A stretch of 64,000 nt of DNA from Pseudomonadota bacterium (lineage in GTDB: Bacteria; Pseudomonadota; Gammaproteobacteria; Xanthomonadales; SZUA-38). The stretch's first letter is position 1. Every line of letters starts with the position of its first letter. Positions 1-8,994 of this stretch are shown piece after piece. A program made the translations under genes and the position numbers. The notes below the pieces were generated by a model. It saw only the letters and a program-made list of their open reading frames with translations. It was not told the DNA's origin and ran no database searches. The stretch is taken from positions 62,001-126,000 of the forward strand of contig JBCCCR010000018.1 in assembly GCA_039033415.1 (NCBI GenBank), read 5' to 3'.

Positions 1-1272
1 GCCGATACTCCCCATGCCGCCGGCGAGCATGATCGGCTTGTGATAACCGTAGGCAACTCCACCCAGCCGCGCTTCAAAGGATCGGAAGTAGCCGCAGAGC
101 GCCGGGCGACCAAACTCGTTGTTGAAGCTCGCTGCACCGATCGGCCCCTCGAGCATGATTTCCAGGGCGCTGGCCATGTGGGGCGGTCGGGCGGTGTCTT
201 CCTCCCACGGGCGCGGGTTATCGGGCAAGTGTAGATCGGCGACAGAAAACCCGGTTAACCCGGCTTTGGGTTTGCCGCCGCGCCCGGTGGCCGCTTCATC
301 GCGGATCTCGCCGCCGGAACCCGTCGCCGCCCCTGGGTAGGGTGAGATACCCGTCGGGTGGTTGTGGGTTTCGACCTTGATCATGAAGTGACTGGGTTCC
401 CGCCGGCTGACATAGCGCTGGGTTTTCGGGTCGACCATCCAGCGCTCGGCGGTGCTTCCCTCGACCACCGCCGCGTTGTCGCTGTAGGCGCTGAGTACCC
501 CATCAGCAAAACGCTCGTGGGTGTTGCGGATCATGCCGAACAGCGAGCGCTCCGCCGACACAGCGTCAACCCGCCAGTCGGCGTTAAAAATTTTGTGACG
601 GCAGTGCTCCGAGTTGGCCTGCGCAAACATCATCAGCTCGGCGTCTGTCGGGTCCCGGCCGAGCTCACCGTAGGCGGCCGTGAGGTAATCGATTTCGTCC
701 TCTGCGAGCGCCAGACCCAGCGCGCGATTGGCGCTGACGAGTGCCTCACGGCCCAGCCGCCACACCGCCACCCGGCCAACCGGCTGCGGTTTGCCCTGTT
801 CGAACAGGGCCCTCACCCCGGTCAGGTCCGCCAACACCTGTGAGGTCATTCGGTCGTGGAGGTGCAGCGTCTCGAGCGGTTGGCGAACGGGTGCAGCAAA
901 CTGGTAGCGGACTCCGCGTTCCACCCGTCTGACCCAGCCAAGGCCGCAGCCCCGGACGATCTCTGTGGCTTTGCTCGACCAGGGGCTGATCGTGCCTTCC
1001 CGGGGCAACACAAACACCATGCTGTGATCCTGGGATTCCAGGGAGATCTCGTCGCGTGCGCCCAGCAGGGAGGACAGCTCAACCCAGTGGGCGTCACTCA
1101 CCGTGCGGGCCGCCGATCGAGTAGTCGCGGCCAGGAAGACCTCCCTCGCCTCCATCAGCTCCGGCACGGCACCACCGCCACGGGCGGCAGCCCGGGCGGA
1201 CAGCTGACGATTGATTTTCTCCAGCCGAAACACCGACAGGTACGGGGCTCCGGAGAGGCAGCGCAGCAGCAT
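1..1272 (-). CDS. purL: Phosphoribosylformylglycinamidine synthase (N-terminal part, cut by window edge)
   Basis: This is the fourth step of purine synthesis: ATP- and glutamine-dependent conversion of FGAR to FGAM in the cytoplasm. About 424 N-terminal residues are present, and the C-terminal synthetase half and glutaminase domain lie beyond base 1. The N-terminus [20 protein letters not shown] matches the start of large single-chain PurL. The signatures [14 protein letters not shown] and [20 protein letters not shown] are intact and the frame is open throughout. The ATG at 1272 is chosen because GAGG lies about 10 bases upstream and the N-terminus aligns with the family. The 268-base spacer to dsbC probably carries its promoter, but I see no convincing PurR box. 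Confidence 0.96.
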   Translation of the reverse strand, partial: MLLRCLSGAPYLSVFRLEKINRQLSARAAARGGGAVPELMEAREVFLAATTRSAARTVSDAHWVELSSLLGARDEISLESQDHSMVFVLPREGTISPWSSKATEIVRGCGLGWVRRVERGVRYQFAAPVRQPLETLHLHDRMTSQVLADLTGVRALFEQGKPQPVGRVAVWRLGREALVSANRALGLALAEDEIDYLTAAYGELGRDPTDAELMMFAQANSEHCRHKIFNADWRVDAVSAERSLFGMIRNTHERFADGVLSAYSDNAAVVEGSTAERWMVDPKTQRYVSRREPSHFMIKVETHNHPTGISPYPGAATGSGGEIRDEAATGRGGKPKAGLTGFSVADLHLPDNPRPWEEDTARPPHMASALEIMLEGPIGAASFNNEFGRPALCGYFRSFEARLGGVAYGYHKPIMLAGGMGSIG

Positions 1273-1509
1273 CTGGTCAGAACCTCGGGATTTGCGGCGG
1301 AACGACGATCTGACCGGAGCATAAGACGGTCTGACTCGAGGCGTTCACGCCATTCGTGCGGCCAATCATCTGGTGAGGAAAACCCGAAGCCGGAGCAGGC
1401 CCGATGATACCGGAATCCAGTGCCCGCGGGCGACCCAGGCCGCTTCGCGGCCGTTCAAAAGACGGGGTTTTGGTGCGGCTCTTGCGGCCGCCGTGGGAGG
1501 GAGCTAGCC

Positions 1510-1536
1510 CCGCCCGCAGCGTCAGAATCCGGGCGG
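1510..1536 (-). terminator. GC hairpin just downstream of dsbC
   Basis: CCGCCCG at 1510-1516 pairs with CGGGCGG at 1530-1536, directly after the dsbC stop. There is no U tract, so intrinsic termination is uncertain; it may be only a 3'-end stabilising hairpin. Confidence 0.3.
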
Positions 1537-1540
1537 CGGT

Positions 1541-2275
1541 CTAGGGCGTCGCCAGCTGCTGGAGACGCACGATCAGATCAGCCGGCGGAACATACCCAGG
1601 AATCAGCGTGCCGCTATCGGTGACGAGTGCCGGTGTCCCGGTGACCCCCAGCTCCCGACCCAGGTTATAGTGGCTTTCGATCGGGTTGTCACACTGCGCC
1701 GCCGCAGGCTCTTCGCCCGACTTGGCGAGCGTCATTGCCGCATTCTGGTCCGGAGCACACCAGACGGAGACCGCTTTATCGAAGGAGTGAGAGCCTAGAC
1801 CGGCACGCGGGAAAAACAGGTAGTCGACCTCAATGCCGAGACGATTATATTCAGCGATCTGGTCGTGAAGCCGTCGGCAGTAACCACAGTCGATGTCGGT
1901 GAACACGGTAATTCGATGCTTCTTTTCGCCGTTGGCCGCAAACCGGATCCGCTCACCATCGGTCACGCCTTCCAGGCGGCTACTGCGCACCGCACCTTTG
2001 CTGGCCTCCGACAGGTTGCGCCGGGTGGCCATTTCGATCAGCTGCCCGTCGATTAGATACTTGCCGTCGTTCGACACGTAGACCAGCTGGGCCCCCAGCA
2101 GCACCTCCATGAAGCCGGCAAAAGGTGCCTGTTTGACGGAATCGATCTGGACGTCCGGCACCAGTCGCTGCATCGCCGCGCGCACGGCAGATTCGCTGCC
2201 CGACACGCCAGGCTGGGCCATCGCGACTGAGGAGATGAGGCTGGCGATGACCAGCAGCAGAGTCTTTCTGTTCAT
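1541..2275 (-). CDS. dsbC: Thiol:disulfide isomerase DsbC
   Basis: DsbC is a periplasmic disulfide isomerase that reshuffles wrong disulfides and is kept reduced by DsbD. The 244-residue product has a signal peptide (MNRKTLLLVIASLISSVAMA, cleavage near residue 20), an N-terminal dimerisation region, and a thioredoxin domain with the CGYC active site at about residues 130-133. A cis-Pro-type TGTPALV motif follows near the C-terminus. The open frame extends further upstream, but the ATG at 2275 is chosen because it gives the signal peptide. It follows xerD in the same direction with a 136-base gap, the same neighbourhood as xerD-dsbC in Escherichia coli. Confidence 0.95.
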   Translation of the reverse strand: MNRKTLLLVIASLISSVAMAQPGVSGSESAVRAAMQRLVPDVQIDSVKQAPFAGFMEVLLGAQLVYVSNDGKYLIDGQLIEMATRRNLSEASKGAVRSSRLEGVTDGERIRFAANGEKKHRITVFTDIDCGYCRRLHDQIAEYNRLGIEVDYLFFPRAGLGSHSFDKAVSVWCAPDQNAAMTLAKSGEEPAAAQCDNPIESHYNLGRELGVTGTPALVTDSGTLIPGYVPPADLIVRLQQLATP

Positions 2276-2411
2276 GGTGTTCACTACGTTGATGTTCGCT
2301 CGTGGGACCGGTTTGGCCCCGAAAAATTCCGCTACCTTAGCATTTTGCCTCGTGCGCGGCGTGGTTGACCCGATACTCGGCGGAAAAGTGCCGCCGGAAC
2401 CGGCCAACGGG

Positions 2412-3314
2412 TCACCCCCGAGGGTGGTGCTTGCGATGCAGCTCCGACAAATGATCGGTGGCCACATGGGTGTAAATCTGTGTGGTCGACAGATCGCCAT
2501 GACCGAGCAGCAGCTGGATAACCCTCAGGTCTGCGCCGTGATTCAACAGATGGGTGGCAAACGAATGGCGCAGCGTGTGCGGCGACAGGTGGTCCTCGAT
2601 GCCCGCCTGCTGCGCGTGCCGACGGATCAGGTGCCAGAACGCTTGCCGGGTCATGCCGGCGCCGCGGCGCGTGACGAACACCGCCTCACAGCTTCGGTCC
2701 CCGAGCAGGTCAGGGCGTGAGGTTTCCAGGTAGCGCGTCAGCCAGTGGAGCGCGGCTTCGCCGATCGGCACCAGGCGCTCCTTGCTGCCTTTGCCCACGA
2801 CCCTGACCGCGCCCTGTCGCGTGCTGATTTCCGACGCTTTGAGATTGACCAGTTCGGACACGCGCAGTCCGGTGGCGTAGAGCAGCTCAATCATCGCCCG
2901 ATCACGCAGGCCCAGCGCGGTGGTCACATCGGGCGCTGCCAGCAGGCGCTCCACCTGATCCTCGGAGATAGCGCCGGGCAAAGGGCGGCGGAGCTTTGGG
3001 GCCTCGATTCGTTCGCTGGGGTTATCGCTGCGCCGCCCGCTATCCAGCAGAAACCGATAAAACACCCGCAAGCACGACAGCAGGCGGGCATTAGAGGCCA
3101 GACTGAAGCCGATTTGAGCGCGGCGCCCGAGATACTCCAGTAGATCCCCTCGCTCCGCGGTCAGCAGCGTGTGTTCCCGCGCCGCAAGCCAGAGCGACAG
3201 GCCGCTCAGATCGAAGCGGTACGCGGCCAGCGTGTTCTCGGCGGCTCCATCTCGCGCCCAGAGCTGATCGACAAACTGCTCGATCAGCGGGTCGGTTGCG
3301 GGTGAGGCGCTCAA
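2412..3314 (-). CDS. xerD: Site-specific tyrosine recombinase XerD
   Basis: XerD works with XerC at dif to resolve chromosome dimers at the FtsK-bound septum. The 300-residue product has the N-terminal SAM-like DNA-binding domain (AAENTLAAYRFDLSGLS) and a catalytic domain with the Arg in ATGLRVSEL, the Lys in GKGSKER, HTLRHSFATHLLNHGADLR and the nucleophile Tyr in STTQIYTHV. No ATG fits, and a TTG start at 3314 gives an N-terminus that lines up with known XerD. XerD rather than XerC is called from the dsbC neighbour and overall similarity. No phage genes lie nearby, so this is the housekeeping enzyme. Confidence 0.94.
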   Translation of the reverse strand: MSASPATDPLIEQFVDQLWARDGAAENTLAAYRFDLSGLSLWLAAREHTLLTAERGDLLEYLGRRAQIGFSLASNARLLSCLRVFYRFLLDSGRRSDNPSERIEAPKLRRPLPGAISEDQVERLLAAPDVTTALGLRDRAMIELLYATGLRVSELVNLKASEISTRQGAVRVVGKGSKERLVPIGEAALHWLTRYLETSRPDLLGDRSCEAVFVTRRGAGMTRQAFWHLIRRHAQQAGIEDHLSPHTLRHSFATHLLNHGADLRVIQLLLGHGDLSTTQIYTHVATDHLSELHRKHHPRG

Positions 3315-3343
3315 CGGTTTGCTCGGTTGGACGTGGACCGCCC

Positions 3344-3376
3344 AAAAAAAAGACAGCGGTGATCGCTCACCGCTGC
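3344..3376 (-). terminator. Rho-independent terminator of the TonB/TPR operon
   Basis: Read on the minus strand, an AGCGGTGA/TCACCGCT stem (8-9 bp, 4-base loop, 3355-3374) is followed directly by eight T residues (the A run at 3344-3351). It lies about 55 bases after the TPR gene and just before xerD, so it separates the two operons. Confidence 0.9.
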
Positions 3377-3429
3377 CCTTAAAGTCTGATCCAGGTAGGC
3401 CCAGTCAGGGCAACCCTGATCGAGCTGAT

Positions 3430-4701
3430 TCAGGGGCCCGAACGCTTCGACAATTCGTCCAGGTGGTTCAGCCACTGCTGGGCGCTCTGTCGCGTCTTGT
3501 CATACTTGCGGGCGGTCTGGAAGGCGGTCCGAGCGGCTCTGGTGTTCTCGGTATTCAGCTCCGCCATCCCCAGCAGCACATACATGTTGCCCGTCTGGGT
3601 TTCGGTGAGCCCGCCTTTGTCGATGGCCGCGGTAAGCGACTTTTTGGCCGCACCCCAGTCTTCCTTATCGATCAGAATGTGAGCCACCTGCATATCCAGC
3701 TTGCCGTCCAGCGAGAGTTCTGCGGCGTTGGCCAGCGCCACGACCGCCTTATCGAGCTCCTGCGACGCGTACCAGGCATTACCCAGCTGCTCCCAGTATT
3801 TCTGCGTCGGTTCAATCACCCCGCTTTCGAGACCCTCGGACAGGATTTCTGCCGCTTTGACAGGCAGCTCCAAATAGCCATAGAGGCTGAACAGCTGGAT
3901 CAGCTCCTGCTCGGTCTCAAGCATTCCGCGTCGGTGTGCCAGCGCGAGGAGCGCCAGCGCTTCCTTATCGTTTTTGAGCGTCACGTTGATCGAAGAAAGC
4001 TGCGTCCAGTACTGCTTTTTTTCAGGCCAGCCGCGCAGCAGGATCTCAAGCGTCTCCCGCGACTCGGGGAACTGCTTCAGCTCGTAGTGCATCGCCAGCT
4101 TCAGCTGATACCAGGTTTCTTTCGGCGCGTCCGACATCCCGATGGCGATGTCGATGTTTTCCAGGGCTTTGACGAAGTCGTCGCGTTGAGCATAGATCGA
4201 CGCCCGCAGCTCGTAGGCCTCGACCTTGACCTGGCCGGACTCTTCCTGCCACTTGTCGATCCAGCGCAGGGAATCATCGTAGCGCTCACGCATGTAGTAG
4301 AGCTGAGCGATCTGGAACATGGCGTCAAAGTGGGGCTGGTTGGGCAACACGTCCATTTCGACGATCTGCTCGTAAAGCTTCAGCGCGCTGTCGAAATCAT
4401 CCGACGCCATTTGTGCCTGGGCGAGTCCAAACATCGCCTGCGATCGCTCGTAGGGGTCTTTGATCTTCTCGACCAGTTCGGCGAACTCAATTTTTGCCTC
4501 GGCGTACTCCTCGTTTGCAACCAGCTCCCAAGCCTTCTGCACCGCGTTGAAGTTGCGCTCGTTTTTCCACACGGCGGCCGGCGGCTCACGGGTGGAGGCA
4601 TCTTCCTGGGCCAAGACTGAGGTCAGGGGCAGCGCGAGGGCGAGCGACAAACATAACGCCAGGCTGAGCGCTGAGGGGCGAAACAGTCGAGTTTTGGTCA
4701 T
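3430..4701 (-). CDS. TonB-system-associated periplasmic TPR protein
   Basis: This secreted protein of about 423 residues is made largely of tetratricopeptide repeats. A signal peptide (MTKTRLFRPSALSLALCLSL, cleavage after VLAQ) is followed by repeated helix pairs such as YERSQAMFGLAQAQMASDDF and RYDDSLRWIDKWQEESG. It is the last gene of the DUF3450-ExbB-ExbB-ExbD-TonB-TPR operon, 57 bases after tonB and before a strong terminator. TPR proteins of this size recur at the end of such clusters and probably scaffold TonB-dependent uptake; that role is inferred from context. ATG 4701 is preferred over GTG 4725 because GGAG sits 9 bases upstream of it. Confidence 0.85.
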   Translation of the reverse strand: MTKTRLFRPSALSLALCLSLALALPLTSVLAQEDASTREPPAAVWKNERNFNAVQKAWELVANEEYAEAKIEFAELVEKIKDPYERSQAMFGLAQAQMASDDFDSALKLYEQIVEMDVLPNQPHFDAMFQIAQLYYMRERYDDSLRWIDKWQEESGQVKVEAYELRASIYAQRDDFVKALENIDIAIGMSDAPKETWYQLKLAMHYELKQFPESRETLEILLRGWPEKKQYWTQLSSINVTLKNDKEALALLALAHRRGMLETEQELIQLFSLYGYLELPVKAAEILSEGLESGVIEPTQKYWEQLGNAWYASQELDKAVVALANAAELSLDGKLDMQVAHILIDKEDWGAAKKSLTAAIDKGGLTETQTGNMYVLLGMAELNTENTRAARTAFQTARKYDKTRQSAQQWLNHLDELSKRSGP

Positions 4702-4758
4702 TCTGATCTCCACTTGAGACGGCACCGGCTGCCTGGATTAGCGACAGCCGGAGGGTTA

Positions 4759-5403
4759 TCAGGTATCAGCGAGTTTAAATTCGAGGGTCTGGGTTGCCCG
4801 CCTGGCAACCGCCGTACCGTCGATCACCCGCGGCTTAAATTTCCACTTGAGGATCGCGCGAATCGCCTCGCGGTCAAACACTCGAGGGGGTTTGGAATCC
4901 ACCACCGAAGGATCGGTCACGGTACCCGATTCGGTAATCGTAAACTCGACGGTCACGTAACCCTCGATCTTCGCGATCGCCGCCCGCCGCGGATACTGCG
5001 GCTGGATCCGGACCAGCGGGATGATGTCCCCCTCGGAGTTGGCGTCGCCGGCACCGAAGCCGCCCAGGAACGGGCCGCTACCGCTGACCGGCACGTCCAG
5101 CTTCGGCATATTCATGTTCGGCATCGGTGTCACCACCCGATCCATGTTCTGCACGTTCATCTTCGGCGGTGGCGGCGGATCTTTCGGCGGCGGCGGCTTC
5201 TTGGGCACTTCGCGGTTCTTGACGTTCAGGTCCTCCTCAAGATCGATCGGCCCAAACCGGATCCCCGGTGGTACGTCGCCTTTGTCGCCCAGCCCAGGGC
5301 CACCCGAGATCAGATACTGCATGAAGAGAAACAGGGAGACCGTGACCGCTACCGCCAGCAGCAGACAAATTCCGGTCCGCACGTTGTCCTGCATCGCTAC
5401 CAT
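4759..5403 (-). CDS. tonB: TonB family energy transducer
   Basis: TonB transmits proton-motive force from ExbB/ExbD to outer-membrane TonB-dependent receptors. The 214-residue product has one N-terminal anchor (ICLLLAVAVTVSLFLFMQYLI), a proline-rich spacer (KKPPPPKDPPPPPK, about residues 69-82) and a C-terminal TonB domain with PQYPRRAAIAKIEGYVTVEF and the ending KWKFKPRVIDGTAVARR. It begins 2 bases after exbD, so the two are translationally coupled. The short, proline-rich form fits TonB2-type systems rather than the longer canonical TonB. Confidence 0.93.
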   Translation of the reverse strand: MVAMQDNVRTGICLLLAVAVTVSLFLFMQYLISGGPGLGDKGDVPPGIRFGPIDLEEDLNVKNREVPKKPPPPKDPPPPPKMNVQNMDRVVTPMPNMNMPKLDVPVSGSGPFLGGFGAGDANSEGDIIPLVRIQPQYPRRAAIAKIEGYVTVEFTITESGTVTDPSVVDSKPPRVFDREAIRAILKWKFKPRVIDGTAVARRATQTLEFKLADT

Positions 5404-5405
5404 GA

Positions 5406-5810
5406 TTACCTCCCGGGTTTTTCAGCCGCTACCGAAATGGCGTTCACTCCAGCCAGCTTCACCTGGTCCATCACCGAAACCAAAATACCGGTGGCAGACT
5501 TGTCGTCAGCGATGATCACCACGCTGCCCTCGGGGTTCTCGGCGTGGGCTTTCTCCACGTTGGCGCGGACAGCCCGCACCTCAACCCGCCGTTTGTTCAT
5601 CCAGACCTCACCGTTCTCGCTGATCGCAATCATGATACTGCCCTTGGTTTTCTTCTCCGCCGTGTTGGCGGTCGGGCGGCTCACATCGATTCCCGACTCC
5701 TTAACAAACGAGGTGGTCACGATGAAAAAGATCAGCATGATGAACACAATGTCCAGCATGGGCGTAATATTGATTTCGGTATCGTCTTCCTGGCCGTGTC
5801 GACGTCGCAT
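5406..5810 (-). CDS. exbD: Biopolymer transporter ExbD
   Basis: ExbD is the inner-membrane proton-channel partner of ExbB in the TonB motor. The 134-residue product has an N-terminal segment (INITPMLDIVFIMLIFFIVTTSF) carrying the conserved membrane Asp of PMLDIVFIMLIFF, and a periplasmic domain with IADDKSATG. It lies between exbB and tonB in the same operon. Family membership is clear from the transmembrane Asp motif. Confidence 0.93.
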   Translation of the reverse strand: MRRRHGQEDDTEINITPMLDIVFIMLIFFIVTTSFVKESGIDVSRPTANTAEKKTKGSIMIAISENGEVWMNKRRVEVRAVRANVEKAHAENPEGSVVIIADDKSATGILVSVMDQVKLAGVNAISVAAEKPGR

Positions 5811-5845
5811 CGGGCTTTCCTCGTTCGGTTGGGATCCGGCGGCGC

Positions 5846-6370
5846 TCAGTGGCGCTGCATCAGGTCCCCTAATTTATGGGTTTCGGTTTTGTGCCAGTAC
5901 TCAAAGCGGGTGCCGAAGTAGACCCCGGAAAGGGCCGCGACCATGCCTGCCATGGTCGGAACGGTCGCTTTGGACACGCCAGACGCCATCGCGCGGGCGT
6001 TGCCGGTCCCGGTGATGGCCATGATGTCGAAAACGTTCAGCATACCGGTGACCGTTCCCAGCAGGCCGAGCAGCGGACACAGGGCAATCAACGTTTTCAC
6101 GAGCAAAATATTGCGGCCCATGTCGTTGCTCACTTCCGAAATCATCGCCTGGCGAATCTGACGGGCGTGCCATGAGTTGGTGTCGACCCGGGCGTCCCAG
6201 GCGCTGATGACCTGGCGCATCCGTCGGGGGTGCACCATTTTGAAGTACCACATGCGCTCCAAAATAAAGGTCCACATCAGCAGCAAAACCGCCATGATGG
6301 CCCATAACACCCCCCCGCCGAGCTCGATGAACTCGGCAAGGTTGGTCGAAATGTTAGACAGCCACGCCAT
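5846..6370 (-). CDS. exbB: MotA/TolQ/ExbB proton channel protein (short ExbB2 type)
   Basis: This 174-residue ExbB forms the pentameric channel around ExbD. Three membrane segments are seen: GGVLWAIMAVLLLMWTFI, ILLVKTLIALCPLLGLLGTV and a C-terminal pair-forming helix near TVPTMAGMVAALSGVYFG. LGLLGTVTGMLNVF is the family signature. ATG 6370 is chosen because GGAG precedes it by 8 bases; an upstream TTG at 6385 is an alternative. It overlaps the end of the longer ExbB-like gene by 17 bases, consistent with coupled synthesis of the two paralogues. Confidence 0.9.
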   Translation of the reverse strand: MAWLSNISTNLAEFIELGGGVLWAIMAVLLLMWTFILERMWYFKMVHPRRMRQVISAWDARVDTNSWHARQIRQAMISEVSNDMGRNILLVKTLIALCPLLGLLGTVTGMLNVFDIMAITGTGNARAMASGVSKATVPTMAGMVAALSGVYFGTRFEYWHKTETHKLGDLMQRH

Positions 6371-7775
6371 CCTGCTTCTCCGCAATGCGAGCGACGATAC
6401 CGGCGCTCTGCTCTTCGAGGATCTGAATCAGAGCGCGCGAGCGGCTCTGCAGCAGACTGTGCAGGAAGGTGAGCGGAATCGCCACACACAGGCCCAACAC
6501 CGTGGTGATGAGTGCCTGGGAAATGCCGCCTGCCATCATCTTCGGATCGCCGGTACCAAACAGGGTGATGGCCTGGAAGGTCCCGATCATACCGACCACC
6601 GTGCCGAGCAGACCCAGCAGCGGTGCGATCACGTACAGCATCTTGATGAAGCTCAAGCCCGACTCCAAAGGTCCGGTTTCCCGCAGAATTGCCTCGTCCA
6701 GTTTCAACTCTAACGTCTCAACGTCGGCATCGGGGTTTTCGGCGTAAACCGCCAGGACCCGGCCGAGCGCGTTGCCACTGTCGGGCGCAGATTTCTTGAG
6801 CTGGCTGCTGATGGCCATGCCTTTGGTGAACAGCAGCACGCCCCGGAAGGCCGCCACCGCGAGTCCGAGCAGGCCGATGGCCATAATCACGTAGCCGATC
6901 AGGCCCGCGTCACCCATCTCAGAGAGCACTCCGTCACCGATACCCAGGCGCTCAGCCCAGGTCTTGGTCTGAACCACCAGGGACAGAATCACGCCGCGGG
7001 TAAAATCGACCGCCATCGGCTCGGCGGTGCCTGCCGCAGCACCCTCAAACCCGCCGACCAGGCCCAGGAAACGACCCGGGGGCTGGCGCTCGAGCTCAGC
7101 CAGAATGCCTTGCTTATGGTCGGTGGACGGCTCCTGCCACTGCAGGAACTTGCCGCCGGAGATCGCGTTGAACACGCCGACTCGCGTGACTTCCTGCGCG
7201 CGGTCGATCTCGCCGTTCGGACGCAGAATGTCGGCCGTGAACTTGGTCACCTTGCCCTGCTCGGTCAGCTCCCGCTGGACCTCATACCAAAGCTGCTGTA
7301 GCTCCGGGATGTTGGGCAGCTCTTTGCGCTGGGCCAGCGTGCCGAGAAACTCCTCGCGACCCGGGAGCTGGGCGCTGACGATCGAGCCCTCAACCTTGCC
7401 CTTAAAGTCGTTCGATACCTGCCGAACGACGCCAAACATCTCACCGAGGTTCCCCATGCGCTCATTGAGGACGGTTTCGAGTTCAGCGAGCGTCTGTTCA
7501 TTTTCGTCGAACGCGTTCTTCAGCCGATCTGACTTGTCTTCCTCGGCCTGGAGCGCGGCCCGAGCCTGGGACAGAAGCTGGCGCTGCTGGTTGCGGTTGG
7601 CTCGGAAGGTGTCTTCACGCTGCTTATTTTCAGCGGTCTGGCGGCTGGCAGCCGCTTTGGTCTCGTCCAGGAGCTGGTCGAGCGTTTGTGCGCCAACCGG
7701 CGCAGCCAGCACGCACGCGGTGGCGCCGGCGATCAGCAACGTGCTGAGTCGTTGGGTCATTTGACGGATCATCAT
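6354..7775 (-). CDS. TtpC-like long ExbB/TolQ protein with periplasmic extension
   Basis: This 473-residue paralogue of ExbB has a signal peptide (TLLIAGATACVLAAPVGAQ), a long coiled-coil periplasmic domain (about residues 30-280, rich in Q, E and K) and a C-terminal MotA/TolQ/ExbB domain with APLLGLLGTVVGMIGTFQAI. Proteins of this architecture (TtpC in Vibrio TonB2 systems) are needed alongside ExbB2 and ExbD2. It overlaps the DUF3450 stop by 4 bases (ATGA). Function in energising specific receptors is inferred from family and operon. Confidence 0.88.
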   Translation of the reverse strand: MMIRQMTQRLSTLLIAGATACVLAAPVGAQTLDQLLDETKAAASRQTAENKQREDTFRANRNQQRQLLSQARAALQAEEDKSDRLKNAFDENEQTLAELETVLNERMGNLGEMFGVVRQVSNDFKGKVEGSIVSAQLPGREEFLGTLAQRKELPNIPELQQLWYEVQRELTEQGKVTKFTADILRPNGEIDRAQEVTRVGVFNAISGGKFLQWQEPSTDHKQGILAELERQPPGRFLGLVGGFEGAAAGTAEPMAVDFTRGVILSLVVQTKTWAERLGIGDGVLSEMGDAGLIGYVIMAIGLLGLAVAAFRGVLLFTKGMAISSQLKKSAPDSGNALGRVLAVYAENPDADVETLELKLDEAILRETGPLESGLSFIKMLYVIAPLLGLLGTVVGMIGTFQAITLFGTGDPKMMAGGISQALITTVLGLCVAIPLTFLHSLLQSRSRALIQILEEQSAGIVARIAEKQDGVAV

Positions 7776-8545
7776 TTTGCACCCCCAGCGGCCGGAACCG
7801 GCAGCTTGACCAGATTGAAGGCCTCCTGGTTGTTGGCCATGCGCACCGCGTTATTAATCGGGGTGACGTAGCTCCCGTCGAGCTCCTCCCAGTTGCGGCT
7901 GTTCGGATTCCACCAGCCCACCTGCTCACCGTCGAGCGATTGATAGATCAGCAGCGTGCGACCGACCACCAGGAAATTCACGGTCCGATCGGTTTCCGGA
8001 AGCTTGCCCTGGTAGGAGAAAACGTTCCGCCCGAGATCGATTTCGCGCTGGTAGGCGTCCATCACGCGTCGATACTTTTCGGAGGTCGTGACGTCCGCGC
8101 GATAAATGGTGTCCTGCAGATCCAATACAATGTTGCGGCGCTGCTCGAGCTGAAACGGCACGTCAGCCTCGACGATCTGCTCCAGCGTGTCGATCATTTC
8201 GATCAGCAGCGGAACCACACCGCGGTTGGTGCTCTCAAGCTGCTCCAGCTGCCGATTGACTGCGTCAATTTCGCTGACCTGGTTGTTCACGACCCGCTGC
8301 AGCTGGTCGTTATAAACGCGGAGCGACTCAGTTTCGCGGAGGACCCGCCGATACTCGGCAATGAGATCTTCGGTTTCCGAAGCGAGATTGTTGATTCGAT
8401 CCTGCGATTGGCGGGTGTCCTGGTTGGTTTGCTGTTCGGTTTGAACCGATGAGTCCAGCACGTCAGCCAGGCTGCTGCCGGTGGTCAAGCTCGCAACGAG
8501 CGCCACGGCTGCCCAGTCCACAGCGCGAAATGGTCGGATTGGCAT
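7772..8545 (-). CDS. DUF3450 family periplasmic coiled-coil protein
   Basis: This first gene of the TonB2-type operon encodes about 257 residues with a signal peptide (AVALVASLTTGSSLA), a heptad-rich coiled coil (about residues 30-125, NNQVSEIDAVNRQLEQLEST) and a C-terminal domain with VGRTLLIYQSLDGEQVGWWN, typical of DUF3450. The molecular role is unknown; these proteins almost always sit before a TtpC-like gene. ATG 8545 is preferred because GGGA lies about 10 bases upstream; TTG 8560 is an alternative. Confidence 0.85.
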   Translation of the reverse strand: MPIRPFRAVDWAAVALVASLTTGSSLADVLDSSVQTEQQTNQDTRQSQDRINNLASETEDLIAEYRRVLRETESLRVYNDQLQRVVNNQVSEIDAVNRQLEQLESTNRGVVPLLIEMIDTLEQIVEADVPFQLEQRRNIVLDLQDTIYRADVTTSEKYRRVMDAYQREIDLGRNVFSYQGKLPETDRTVNFLVVGRTLLIYQSLDGEQVGWWNPNSRNWEELDGSYVTPINNAVRMANNQEAFNLVKLPVPAAGGAK

Positions 8546-8571
8546 ATTGTTTTGTCCCAACTTTGTAGGCT

Positions 8572-8636
8572 AAAAAGTCGCAACTGGCGTCTTCCGAACC
8601 CCTCGGAAGGGCTTCGTGGCACAAGAACGCCGGTTG
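8572..8636 (-). terminator. Attenuator-like hairpin in the TonB operon leader
   Basis: On the minus strand AACGCCGGTTG (8626-8636) pairs with CAACTGGCGT (8581-8590), enclosing a second hairpin CTTCCGA/TCGGAAG (8591-8609). A CGAC then five T residues (A run 8572-8576) follow. It sits about 25-35 bases before the DUF3450 start and after any promoter of that operon, so it looks like an attenuator. No gene upstream on this strand needs a terminator here. Confidence 0.5.
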
Positions 8637-8994
8637 TCCCAGTCGTTTGAGGCCGAACAGCTTAGCGCCTGTCTGTGTAAAAGCAAACGAAGCCGGGTCG
8701 TGCCCCCCGGGGCGATAATGACGTCTCGCTGCGTGCCTCGACAAGGCCGGCCGGAGACCCATTCCCACAACGCCTTGTACCGGCATTTTCGTAGGGCCCA
8801 AGCCGGGAAAGTTAGCAGCCTTTACCCATAGCTGACAAGCCTGGCCCCGGCCCTCGCACCCTGATCGACGACCCCGGGGCCGAAGCCGCCCGGGAGGACC
8901 CGCTACCTGGTGTTACCCCGATTCAGGCTACCGGAACCCGGTTGGCACACCCCAAAAACGGTCTCTTCACGGCGCCATGCAGTAAGCTCGCACC
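8637..8994. other. Divergent intergenic region with further inverted repeats
   Basis: This non-coding spacer lies between the TonB operon and the RDD gene. It holds a TCGTTTG/CAAACGA inverted repeat (8643-8649 with 8684-8690) and a GC-rich GGCCCCGG/CCGGGGCC pair (8843-8850 with 8874-8881). I see no confident promoter on either strand and no complete Fur box; the GATAATGA at 8714 is only a half site. Confidence 0.5.

Noticed and set aside
8711-8722. Possible Fur box before the TonB operon
   Set aside because: Only a single GATAATGA half site; the rest of the palindrome does not match.
8942-8960. Sigma-54-like TTGGCAC before the RDD gene
   Set aside because: The required GC pair at the -12 position is missing at the right spacing.
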